In this document: in pieces, positions 9,245 to 17,411 of the stretch
Layout of the letters: each line of letters begins with the position of its first letter
Position numbering within the stretch: the first letter of the stretch is position 1
Assembly: GCF_024347055.1 (NCBI RefSeq)
Contig: NZ_AP024895.1
Location: 1,550,001 to 1,614,000 of the forward strand
Length of the DNA: 64,000 nt
Direction: 5' to 3'
Source: Vibrio porteresiae DSM 19223
GTDB lineage: Bacteria; Pseudomonadota; Gammaproteobacteria; Enterobacterales; Vibrionaceae
Program-made: the position numbers and the translations under genes
The notes under the pieces: model-generated
The model's database searches: none
Told to the model about the DNA's origin: nothing
What the model saw: the letters and a program-made list of their open reading frames with translations, nothing else

Positions 9245-10225
9245 TTATCGTTGATTTATAATTGCGTTAGCGGGCATTCCTTTGTCCACGTTCTGAATAT
9301 TGTTGAACGCGAAATCAATGCGTCGTTGCCAGTTATCAATCGATGTTCCTGCAACGTGTGGCGTTAAAATCACGTTGTCGAGAGAGCGCAATTCATCGTC
9401 ACTTGGCAGAGGTTCTGTGTGAAAGGCATCTAAGCCTGCGCCGCCAATAGTGCGGTTTTTCAGAGCGTTAGTTAGAGCTTCCTGATTCACAATTGGACCG
9501 CGTGCGGTATTGATCAGAAGGGCTGTTGGTTTCATCAGTGCAAATTGTTTTTCACCAATCATATTGCGCGTGGCTTCAAAAAGAGGAATGTGCAGGGTAA
9601 TGATGTCAGAGCTTACTAATAGCTCATCAAGTGGTAACCACTTAGTATTGAGCTCGGTTTCGATACGTTCATCGACCGGACCACGGTCGGTATAAACCAC
9701 GTCACCACCGAACGCTTTGACAATACGAGCAACGCGTTGGCCGATATTACCAAAACCGATAATGCCGACCCGTTTACTGCAAAGCTCTCCCAGTTCAAGT
9801 GCATATTTGTGACCTAGCCATTCACCATTCACCATGCTGTTATGATGAATAGGTAGTTTTTTGAGCAAACTTAACATCATTAAAATGGTGTGTTCTGCAA
9901 CGGTCGGTGCATTCACACTACCGTTATTTGCAACAGGAATATCGAGTTGTTTGAAGCGGTTAAGGTCGAGCAAGTCTGCTCCTGCACTGAGCAATTGCAC
10001 AAAACGTAATGATCCCGCTTTATCAAAATCCTCAAACGGAACACTGTAGTTTACTAGGTATTCAGCCCCATCAATCATGGCTCGGCGCTCATCAACTGGC
10101 GTGTCATTGGTACACACGTGTAATTCAAAACCAGCCGGTGTTCTGTCTTTGATGCGATCAACGATCAGGTCAGGAATACTTTTGCTTCCTTTGTACATCA
10201 GGACAATCTTTTTATTCGTTACCAT
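9245..10225 (-). CDS. NAD(P)-dependent D-2-hydroxyacid dehydrogenase
   Basis: The 326-residue enzyme has the flanking substrate domain and a central Rossmann domain with GFGNIGQRVARI. The catalytic triad of the family is in place: Arg in NTARGPIVN, Glu in GLDAFHTEPLP and His in LTPHVAGTS. It should interconvert a 2-hydroxyacid and a 2-oxoacid in the cytoplasm. It is the first gene of the minus-strand unit, 32 bases before the AcnA-like gene, and faces the AcnB-like gene across a 294-base gap. An AGGAGACATTT ribosome-binding site supports the start. The substrate is unknown but is presumably an intermediate shared with the aconitases. Confidence 0.9.
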   Translation of the reverse strand: MVTNKKIVLMYKGSKSIPDLIVDRIKDRTPAGFELHVCTNDTPVDERRAMIDGAEYLVNYSVPFEDFDKAGSLRFVQLLSAGADLLDLNRFKQLDIPVANNGSVNAPTVAEHTILMMLSLLKKLPIHHNSMVNGEWLGHKYALELGELCSKRVGIIGFGNIGQRVARIVKAFGGDVVYTDRGPVDERIETELNTKWLPLDELLVSSDIITLHIPLFEATRNMIGEKQFALMKPTALLINTARGPIVNQEALTNALKNRTIGGAGLDAFHTEPLPSDDELRSLDNVILTPHVAGTSIDNWQRRIDFAFNNIQNVDKGMPANAIINQR

Positions 10226-10519
10226 AAATGTCTCCTACGACGAGCATTGCTTAAATCGGCAACTCCATCACATTTTGTAAGGTTACTCACGAGAATGGAT
10301 TGCATTTTAATCGATCAAAAGTTAACTTTCGGCGATATTGCACTTTGATGTAAAAAAGTTCAACAACCAATATATTCCATTTGTGAGTTACAGCCGATAT
10401 TCGCTATAGGAATGATCAGAAACGGTGATCTATCGGGAAAAAGAAAGTCGTAAATGCACATACAACGGATGTCGACTCTGACTCACCCCTAACAAGTAAA
10501 AAGAAGCTGGGAAATAACC
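10226..10519. promoter_or_regulatory. Divergent intergenic region between dehydrogenase and AcnB-like genes
   Basis: This 294-base gap must hold both promoters of the divergent halves of the cluster and the likely binding sites for the GntR and LysR regulators. No operator can be assigned by eye. The AcnB start is preceded by GGGAAATAACC. Confidence 0.5.
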
Positions 10520-13108
10520 ATGTTGAGTGCCTATTTTGAAATGAAACAAGCGCGTGATGCCCTTGGTATCGCACCAAAACCGTTAAACGAACAAGATACC
10601 CAAGAGGTTGCTAACGCTTTACTCGATGCAAGCTTGCCAAGAGAGGAGCAAGTTAAATGGCTGGAACTGCTGACCAAACGTGTGCCACCGGGTGTGGATG
10701 AAGCGGCGAAAGTGAAAGCTCAATTTCTCCATCAAATTGCAGCGGGTCAATTAACGTCGCCAGTGCTCAATTCGGCACAAGCGATTGAATTATTGGGAAC
10801 GATGCAAGGGGGTTACAATGTAGCACTGCTCATTAGCCTATTAAAACAGCCAATCTATGCCGCTCAAGCTGCGCAAGCGTTGAAGCATACTGTCTTGATG
10901 TTTGATGGATTAGATAAAGTGGCTCAGCTTGCCAAGCAAAATAACAAGGCAGCGGCTGAACTCATCAACTCATGGGCACAAGGTGAATGGTTTACCGATA
11001 AAGCGCCAGTACCAGAAAAAATGACATTAACGGTATTTAAGGTTCCGGGCGAAATTAATACCGATGATTTTTCGCCTGCTCAAGATGCTTGGTCTCGTCC
11101 TGATATTCCGCTTCATGCTCAAGCTATGCTAAAAATGCCCCGTGAAGGTATGGTTGATAACCCATTAAAATGCATCAATAAATTAAAAGAGAATGGCTAT
11201 CCAATTGCGTTCGTAGGCGATGTGGTGGGGACAGGTTCATCACGTAAATCTGCGGCGAACTCACTACTTTGGCATATTGGTCACGATATTCCCTTTGTTC
11301 CGAATAAACGCAGTGGTGGAGTGGTACTAGGCCAAACCATTGCGCCCATTTTCTACAACACATTAGAAGATGCAGGGGCACTGCCAATTGAAGCCGATGT
11401 ATCAAAGCTGAACACAGGGCTGATCATCGATGTGTATCCGCACCAAGGTGAAATTCGCGATCATAAAACCAATGAGCTTATTACTACTTTCCAACTTAAG
11501 TCCGATATGCTGCTCGACAGTGTCCGAGCGGGTGGTCGTATTCCATTGATTTTGGGACGTCAATTGACTGACGACAGCCGAGAACATTTACACTTACCTC
11601 AATCTTCTTTGTTTGTTCGTCCAATGCAAATAGAAAAAGAGTGCGGTTTTACCTTAGCGCAAAAGATCGTTGGTAAAGCGTGTGGTGTTGATGGTGTCTA
11701 TCCTGGTCAATATTGCCAACCCAAAGTGACTTCAGTGGGTTCGCAGGACACAACCGGCCCGATGACTCGTGATGAAATTAAAGATTTAGCATGCCTATCC
11801 TTTAAAGCCGACTTGGTATTGCAAACATTCTGCCATACCGCACCCTACCCAAGACCTATCGATGCGGAAAACCATCGCACCATGCCCGCGTTTTTTGAAC
11901 CACGCGGCGGGGTCGCAATTAAACCGGGAGATGGCATTATTCACTCATGGCTTAACCGCATGATTTTGCCTGATACCGTCGGTACAGGTGGTGACTCTCA
12001 TACTCGTTTCCCGATGGGGATCTCGTTCCCTGCAGGTTCTGGGCTAGTCGCATTTGCGGCAGCAACGGGCATGATGCCACTGGATATGCCTGAGTCAGTC
12101 TTGGTGCGTTTCAAGGGGGAAATACAAGAGGGGATTACGCTGCGCGATCTGGTCCATTCAATTCCTTATTTTGCCCAAAAAGAAGGGCTGTTAAGTGTCG
12201 AGAAAGCAAATAAAAAGAACATCTTTGCTGGTAAAGTGATTGAAATCGAAGGTGTATCTCAGCTCTCGGTTGAACAGGCATTTGAGCTAGCAGATGCAAC
12301 GGCTGAACGTTCTGCTGCGGGTTGTACGATTGCGCTTGATGAACACCAAGTAGCGACGTATCTGCGTTCGAACGTTACATTACTCAATTGGATGATCTCG
12401 CAAGGTTATGAGAACAAAGCAACGCTAGCCAAACGTGTCGTTGCAATGGAAGAGTGGTTAGCAAATCCAACCTTGTTAAAAGCGGACAAAAATGCCGAGT
12501 ACGCAGTGGTACTTGAGATTGATGTTAGCCAGATTAAAGAGCCATTGCTCTGCTGTCCGAATGACCCAGATGACGTAAAAACACTGTCCGATGTTGCCAA
12601 TACGCCAATTGATGAAGCCTTTATTGGTTCATGCATGACCAATATCGGTCACTTTAGAGCGGCGGCGACCGTTTTCGAACATACTCAAGGTAAAACGGCG
12701 AGTAAAACCTGGATTGCACCACCCACTAAAATGGATGAACAGCAGCTGAAAGGAGAAGGTATCTACAGTGTGTTTGCTCAACGCACCGAGCTACCGGGCT
12801 GTTCACTTTGCATGGGTAACCAAGCGCAAGTTAATGAAAATGCCACGGTCATTTCTACTTCGACTCGTAACTTCCCCAACCGTTTAGGTAAGGGATCACA
12901 GGTCTATTTAGGCTCTGCCGAGTTAGCCGCCGTGACAGCAATGCTTGGTCATTTACCAACACCCGAGCAGTATTTTGCAATGACGCAACCGCTACGCATT
13001 CAATCTGAGCAGATATACACATATCTTGATTTCAGTACGATAGATAACTACGTTCATCCAGCAAGTCACACAGAGCGTTCGATGATAGAACTTGTTCATA
13101 ATAATTAG
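10520..13108 (+). CDS. Aconitase of the AcnB type (divergent paralogue)
   Basis: This 862-residue protein has the AcnB order: N-terminal HEAT-like helical domain, then the swivelling domain (about 165-370, with GDVVGTGSSRKSAANS), then the catalytic domains. The 4Fe-4S ligands are C705 (GSCMTNIGHFRAA), C761 and C764 (GCSLCMGNQAQV), matching E. coli AcnB spacing closely. The N-terminal domain departs strongly from the usual AcnB sequence beyond the PPGVDEAAKVKA block. Together with its context this suggests a pathway-specific copy and not the citrate-cycle enzyme; that is an inference, because the rest of the genome is not visible. It is transcribed away from the dehydrogenase/AcnA unit. Confidence 0.9.
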   Translation: MLSAYFEMKQARDALGIAPKPLNEQDTQEVANALLDASLPREEQVKWLELLTKRVPPGVDEAAKVKAQFLHQIAAGQLTSPVLNSAQAIELLGTMQGGYNVALLISLLKQPIYAAQAAQALKHTVLMFDGLDKVAQLAKQNNKAAAELINSWAQGEWFTDKAPVPEKMTLTVFKVPGEINTDDFSPAQDAWSRPDIPLHAQAMLKMPREGMVDNPLKCINKLKENGYPIAFVGDVVGTGSSRKSAANSLLWHIGHDIPFVPNKRSGGVVLGQTIAPIFYNTLEDAGALPIEADVSKLNTGLIIDVYPHQGEIRDHKTNELITTFQLKSDMLLDSVRAGGRIPLILGRQLTDDSREHLHLPQSSLFVRPMQIEKECGFTLAQKIVGKACGVDGVYPGQYCQPKVTSVGSQDTTGPMTRDEIKDLACLSFKADLVLQTFCHTAPYPRPIDAENHRTMPAFFEPRGGVAIKPGDGIIHSWLNRMILPDTVGTGGDSHTRFPMGISFPAGSGLVAFAAATGMMPLDMPESVLVRFKGEIQEGITLRDLVHSIPYFAQKEGLLSVEKANKKNIFAGKVIEIEGVSQLSVEQAFELADATAERSAAGCTIALDEHQVATYLRSNVTLLNWMISQGYENKATLAKRVVAMEEWLANPTLLKADKNAEYAVVLEIDVSQIKEPLLCCPNDPDDVKTLSDVANTPIDEAFIGSCMTNIGHFRAAATVFEHTQGKTASKTWIAPPTKMDEQQLKGEGIYSVFAQRTELPGCSLCMGNQAQVNENATVISTSTRNFPNRLGKGSQVYLGSAELAAVTAMLGHLPTPEQYFAMTQPLRIQSEQIYTYLDFSTIDNYVHPASHTERSMIELVHNN

Positions 13109-13117
13109 ATGCTATGG

Positions 13118-13155
13118 AAGAGGTACAAGTGACATTGTCACTAGTACCTCTTTGA
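13118..13155. terminator. Bidirectional terminator between acnB-like and lysR genes
   Basis: AAGAGGTAC pairs with GTACCTCTT, with an inner TGAC/GTCA stem. The hairpin ends in TTTG on the plus strand. It separates convergent genes. Confidence 0.8.
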
Positions 13156-13210
13156 GTAAATGACATCTTTGGCTGAAGGAGTGCAGTAGTCCTGGGTTTA
13201 GACGGTCTGA

Positions 13211-14095
13211 CTAATGTTGACTATTAATATGATCGATGATCTCCGTTGCCAGTTTTTCGGCGAGCTTATTTTTCGTCAAATACATCACGCCGACGGGTAA
13301 TGTTTTATACGTTAGCGATGAGGGTAACGGTACTAAGCCATACTCTTTGGCGGTCTCTTCGAAAAGATTGTACAGGAAAATGAGACGGTTTGAATCTTGC
13401 GCCAGCTTTAATGCCGCGGTCACTGACTGACAGTTAAACTGGATAGTATCCAATGGCATGATCGACGCGTACACACGGTCATTGATTTCTGGCTCATTGG
13501 CATAACGAACGGTTATCCATTGGTAGTTTGCTAAGTCGTTGTTATCGACAGTTTCTTGGCTCAGTAAAGGGTGATCTTGAGCGACAAACACCAAAAAGTG
13601 TGTATAAAACACCGGCAAATAGGCGATCTCTTTATGTTGCACCAGTCGTTCTGGGATAGTGCCCATGGCGATATCACAGCTGTTCAGTAGCAACTCTTCC
13701 TGCAGTTTTACGGTGTCATCATTTTTGATGTTGAACGTGATCTCGCTATGTTGAGTCGTCACCGCTTTGATTGAGTCAAATATACGGGTATGAGTCCAGT
13801 TAAAGCCACAACCAATAGTGCATATCTGACGTTTATTTTCTGCAAGACCCGTTACGCTGGAAATTAATTTTTCATAAGAATTGATGGTATCAATAGAATT
13901 AATATACAACGTCATTCCTGCATCAGTTAACTCGATACTATTTTTGTTACGAGTTAATAATGTGACACCTAATGTTTTTTCTAATCGAGAAATATTTTGC
14001 GTCAAAGTAGGTTGAGATATGCCTATAATTTCACTTGCTTTAGTGATGTTACGGATATCGCCCACCACTTTAAATTGACGAATTAACTTAAGCAT
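13211..14095 (-). CDS. LysR-family transcriptional regulator
   Basis: This 294-residue protein has the LysR N-terminal helix-turn-helix (about 1-60, NITKASEIIGISQPTLTQNI) followed by the two-lobed periplasmic-binding-like effector domain. It converges on the AcnB-like gene and most likely adjusts the aconitase cluster, although the GntR protein at the other end is an equally good candidate. Unlike many LysR genes it is not divergent from its presumed target. Confidence 0.88.
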   Translation of the reverse strand: MLKLIRQFKVVGDIRNITKASEIIGISQPTLTQNISRLEKTLGVTLLTRNKNSIELTDAGMTLYINSIDTINSYEKLISSVTGLAENKRQICTIGCGFNWTHTRIFDSIKAVTTQHSEITFNIKNDDTVKLQEELLLNSCDIAMGTIPERLVQHKEIAYLPVFYTHFLVFVAQDHPLLSQETVDNNDLANYQWITVRYANEPEINDRVYASIMPLDTIQFNCQSVTAALKLAQDSNRLIFLYNLFEETAKEYGLVPLPSSLTYKTLPVGVMYLTKNKLAEKLATEIIDHINSQH

Positions 14096-14519
14096 TAGGG
14101 TGTACCGATCTATAAACCATGATAAGCCTAGATAATATCATAAAAATGAGTGGTGAGAGAGTGTGAATTTTACGTTATTTTCATTGAGATGGAGAACATT
14201 TATTCAGCAGTGAAATAGAGAAAAGAGAGTGGTGCTCAGATAGGACGATGTCACTCAGGTGAGTTCTTCTGCAGTTGATAAACACAGCCCAGAATAGCGT
14301 GCTATTTAAAAGATAAGAAGTGAGACTTACATCGCTACACGCTGGATGAAGCGAAGAATTTTGTGTCTTCAGATCGCAAATCTTATCACTGATACAGCAG
14401 ATGGTGTTACATGGGTGAGTGAGTAACTATCTGTTATGTAATATTAAAAAAATCATTCCTCGCTAACGGTACGATTCTTTTACGTATTTGTTTTCATCTT
14501 AGACAAAAAAGCACTAATG
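14096..14519. other. Gene-free stretch upstream of the sulfatase (first part)
   Basis: The LysR gene and the sulfatase gene point away from each other across 945 bases. In this first part no coding frame or strong hairpin was found; the structured elements lie further downstream. Confidence 0.5.
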
Positions 14520-14557
14520 AATAGGTTTAAGCTATGATTTCATTGTATAAACCTATT
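14520..14557. repeat. Perfect 10-bp inverted repeat
   Basis: AATAGGTTTA and TAAACCTATT form perfect arms with an 18-base spacer. It lies about 60 bases before the structured RNA candidate and could be an operator for its promoter. A regulator cannot be named. Confidence 0.6.
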
Positions 14558-14614
14558 GTATTGATATTGCATTTTGCTGATATTCTATTGCCATTATTTA
14601 TCTACTTATTTAAG

Positions 14615-14791
14615 TTTGTGATGAAAAGGTATTCCCGCAACGCTGTAAAGCGGTAATTGAGGGAGTGTGGCCTTGCCATAAAATAGCTTTCATCATTAAC
14701 GAGGTTGTTACCGAGAAGGGCAATACTCAAGACTCTGTTTGATGTTGTTTATCACACCATCAAATAGTTTTGAGTGTTGCCCTTTTTTATT
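14615..14791 (+). ncRNA. Putative structured RNA (small RNA or leader) with its own terminator
   Basis: The segment folds by inspection into a multi-branched element. A closing helix (TGATGAAA at 14619-14626 with TTTCATCA at 14688-14695) surrounds a hairpin CGCT-GTAA-AGCG (14641-14652, GNRA tetraloop) and a second hairpin TGTGGC-CTT-GCCATA (14666-14680). Then comes a long terminator hairpin (GGGCAATACTCAA at 14718-14730 with TTGAGTGTTGCCC at 14770-14782, with an inner TTTGATG/CATCAAA stem) ending in a T tract. No protein frame covers it. I compared it by eye with the c-di-GMP, cobalamin, TPP, glycine and Moco consensus motifs and found no match. It could be a free small RNA or a terminated leader of the sulfatase operon. 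Confidence 0.55.
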
Positions 14792-14866
14792 ATTTTTATC
14801 TAAAAATTAAAGTAATGGAAGACAATGTGATATTCACCAATTTTATTCTCCATTATTTCCTTTTTA

Positions 14867-14885
14867 ACCTCTTTGATGAAGAGGT
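14867..14885 (+). promoter_or_regulatory. Small hairpin in the sulfatase upstream region
   Basis: ACCTCTT and AAGAGGT pair around a five-base loop about 155 bases before the sulfatase ATG. The role is unknown. Confidence 0.35.
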
Positions 14886-15040
14886 AAGGCATCGATAGTA
14901 ATAATAACAGCGTAAGTCGCCATATTTTTAATGGGCGTTATTTGTACGCTTATAGGTGATGCCAGTGAATTGTAAAGAATCTGATTGAAATTAATTACAA
15001 ACGGTCTGATCAGATAGATAGGTAAAATAGGAATAATCTT

Positions 15041-16729
15041 ATGAAGAAAAAAATATTAGCGGGAATGATAGCCGTTGCCTGTTCGCCAATGGCGATGCAC
15101 GTAGCTCCTGTCCAAGCGGCGCAGCAGAGTCAAGCTGAGCCAAACATCGTTTACATTATCGTTGACGACCAACGTTATGATGCGATGGGCTTCATCGGTG
15201 GTGAAGCCGTAACGCCTAACATGGATAAATTGGCGAAAGAAGGGACTTATTTCAAAAATGCCTTCGTTACCACATCACTGAGTGGTCCAAGCCGCGCAAG
15301 TGTGCTGACGGGTATGTACGCTCATAACCATGGCATGGTTGATAACAACAAAAACCCCGATGTATTCAAACTCCACTATTTCCCAGAATTGCTGAAAAAA
15401 GCGGGTTACCAAACCGGTTTCTTCGGTAAATGGCACTTTGGTGGTGTCGAAGAAGAAGCAAAACCAGGTTTCGCTGGCTTTGATAAATGGGTTGGTTTTA
15501 TCGGTTCGAATGCCCAGGGTAACTACTACCCTATCGATGCAACCGGTAAACCTTCAATGCTTAACGTTGACGGCAAGCTAGTGAAACAGAAAGGGTACAT
15601 CACCGATGAACTGACGGATTACGCAGTAGATTGGCTAGACCATCGCGATAAGAAAAAACCATTTATGTTGTACCTAGGTCATAAAGGGGTTCACGCGGAC
15701 TTCCTACCTGCACCGCGTCACATTGGTAAATTAGCTGGTAAACATTACGAAAAACCAGATACTTACGCGAATACAGAAGAGAACTACAAAGGTAAACCTC
15801 GTTGGCTGCGTGATCAACGTAACAGCTGGCACGGTATCGATTACCCATACGATATGAAAATCGACTTAGATAAATTCAAAGAAGATTACTACGAAACCTT
15901 GATGTCAGTGGATGACAGCGTTGGTCGCGTAATGAAATATCTAAAAGATCATAATCTTGATAAAAATACTATCGTGATGGTAATGGGTGATAATGGTTTC
16001 CAATTTGGTGAACACGGTATCATTGATAAACGTACTGCTTACGAAGAATCTATCCGCGTTCCACTGATTGCGATGGGGCCAGGCTTTGATAAAGGTCGTG
16101 TAGTGAATGACATCGTGGCTAACATCGATATCGCACCAACCATTTTGGATGCAGCACATATCAAAGCACCAAGCAACTATGATGGTTCTAGCTTCTTACC
16201 ACTTGCGTCCGGTAAGCAACCAGCAACTCCTCGTGCTAAAGACTTTGTTTACGAGTACTTCTGGGAATACAACTTCCCATACACGCCAACCACATTTGCC
16301 GTCCGTACTGACAACTACAAGTACATCAACTACTACGGTGTTTGGGACACAGAAGAACTGTATGACATCAAGAACGACCCACACGAAAAACACAATTTGA
16401 TCGAATCAAACGATCCAAAAATTGCCGATGTTCGTGTGAAATTGCGTCATGAACTGTTTGCTAAACTGAAAAACCATGAAGGTAAGAACAACATTCCTTA
16501 CAACGAACGTTTGTCTACCGGTATCTTGTTCCGTCATGGTCCTGAAGGTAAGAAAGCGGCTGACTTCCCTGACAGCTGGCTACGGGGTTATGACCCAGCA
16601 GATAAGTATTTCGGATTCTTCCCAGACGTGGCAGACAAAGAGAAAGCGTACGGCGCATTCTCTGATGGTCTGAAACGTACTCAGGAGTACATCCAAAAAA
16701 CTTACATGCAAAAAGAAGAAACAAAATAA
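15041..16729 (+). CDS. Secreted serine-type sulfatase (formylglycine sulfatase family)
   Basis: This 562-residue hydrolase has a signal peptide (basic KKK, hydrophobic core, cleavage after VQAA), so it acts in the periplasm or outside. The alkaline-phosphatase-fold sulfatase domain begins with NIVYIIVDDQRYD (metal aspartates). The nucleophile motif is SGPSR followed by ASVLTG, where the first Ser is converted to formylglycine; this is the serine version, not the CxPxR version. MVMGDNGFQFGEHG and DKRTAYEESIRVPL supply the distal metal and substrate residues. Serine-type sulfatases are matured by radical SAM enzymes, and such an enzyme is encoded two genes downstream. The substrate (sulfated polysaccharide, choline sulfate or aryl sulfate) is not evident. 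AGGAATAATCTT precedes the ATG. Confidence 0.93.
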   Translation: MKKKILAGMIAVACSPMAMHVAPVQAAQQSQAEPNIVYIIVDDQRYDAMGFIGGEAVTPNMDKLAKEGTYFKNAFVTTSLSGPSRASVLTGMYAHNHGMVDNNKNPDVFKLHYFPELLKKAGYQTGFFGKWHFGGVEEEAKPGFAGFDKWVGFIGSNAQGNYYPIDATGKPSMLNVDGKLVKQKGYITDELTDYAVDWLDHRDKKKPFMLYLGHKGVHADFLPAPRHIGKLAGKHYEKPDTYANTEENYKGKPRWLRDQRNSWHGIDYPYDMKIDLDKFKEDYYETLMSVDDSVGRVMKYLKDHNLDKNTIVMVMGDNGFQFGEHGIIDKRTAYEESIRVPLIAMGPGFDKGRVVNDIVANIDIAPTILDAAHIKAPSNYDGSSFLPLASGKQPATPRAKDFVYEYFWEYNFPYTPTTFAVRTDNYKYINYYGVWDTEELYDIKNDPHEKHNLIESNDPKIADVRVKLRHELFAKLKNHEGKNNIPYNERLSTGILFRHGPEGKKAADFPDSWLRGYDPADKYFGFFPDVADKEKAYGAFSDGLKRTQEYIQKTYMQKEETK

Positions 16730-16738
16730 TGAGTTCTA

Positions 16739-16764
16739 GGCGCTCCCTTGGGAGCGCCGTTTTG
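16739..16764 (+). terminator. Terminator after the sulfatase gene
   Basis: A perfect nine-bp stem GGCGCTCCC / GGGAGCGCC with a two-base loop is followed by GTTTTG. It probably lowers expression of the downstream maturase relative to the sulfatase. Confidence 0.8.
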
Positions 16765-16828
16765 CCTTATGTCGCTCTTACTAAGCGATGAGCAACCCGA
16801 CAACGAAAAACAATAATGAGACAGAGTG

Positions 16829-17380
16829 ATGAACTTTAAACAATGTCTAGCAGTCCTGACTGCTTCAGCCTCGATGGCTTTTACGACTTTTGCCCACGCC
16901 GAAATAACTTCTCAAGAAGCGAGTGCGCCTTCAGTACTCGTGCAGACTCAACAAGCTCTGGTCAAAATGATGGGGATCAGCCCACTCATGATTCAATCGC
17001 CTAAAGAGGCGATTACACTGCCTATCTATGGCAAATCCGAAATGGTACTCAACAAAACATTGGGCATGGATTTCGATGATGGTCGTCGTTCACTTCCTTT
17101 CGCCACTTTTGTCAGTGATAGCCATTACGATGACGTGGTGACTTACTATAAAAAGGCATTGCCCGATTTTGCCGAATTGCATCAGAAAGGGGAAACCCAG
17201 TTTGTGAAACTGGCCTTAGATGGCGGCCAATATCCCAACGACTATTATCAGATTCCAAATATAGAAATCTTTCCAACTCAATTAGTTGATGGATCCGATG
17301 GCACCATGTTTGTGATTATGTACCATGAGAAAAAGCCAGCAAAGCCGGTAAAACAAGCCGCGCAACCAGTAAAACAATAA
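16829..17380 (+). CDS. Secreted protein of unknown function in the sulfatase operon
   Basis: I do not recognise a named family. The protein (183 residues from the ATG at 16829; a GTG directly before it is an alternative) has a clear signal peptide ending in AHA and a compact middle region with YGKSEMVLNKTLGMDFDDGR and HYDDVVTYYKKALPDF. The tail is Lys/Pro/Gln-rich with repeated KPVKQ units. The YDDVVTYYKKAL part resembles small periplasmic domains that accompany metal or ligand binding, but this is weak. Its place between a sulfatase and the sulfatase-maturing enzyme suggests a role in sulfatase export, stability or substrate handling. Confidence 0.75.
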   Translation: MNFKQCLAVLTASASMAFTTFAHAEITSQEASAPSVLVQTQQALVKMMGISPLMIQSPKEAITLPIYGKSEMVLNKTLGMDFDDGRRSLPFATFVSDSHYDDVVTYYKKALPDFAELHQKGETQFVKLALDGGQYPNDYYQIPNIEIFPTQLVDGSDGTMFVIMYHEKKPAKPVKQAAQPVKQ

Positions 17381-17411
17381 GAAAAAAAGCAGTGTGAAGT
17401 GAGGTCCAAAC

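Noticed and set aside
14615..14720. Known riboswitch classes (c-di-GMP-I, cobalamin, TPP, glycine, Moco)
   Set aside because: The conserved sequence boxes of these classes are absent by eye. The element is kept only as an unnamed structured RNA.
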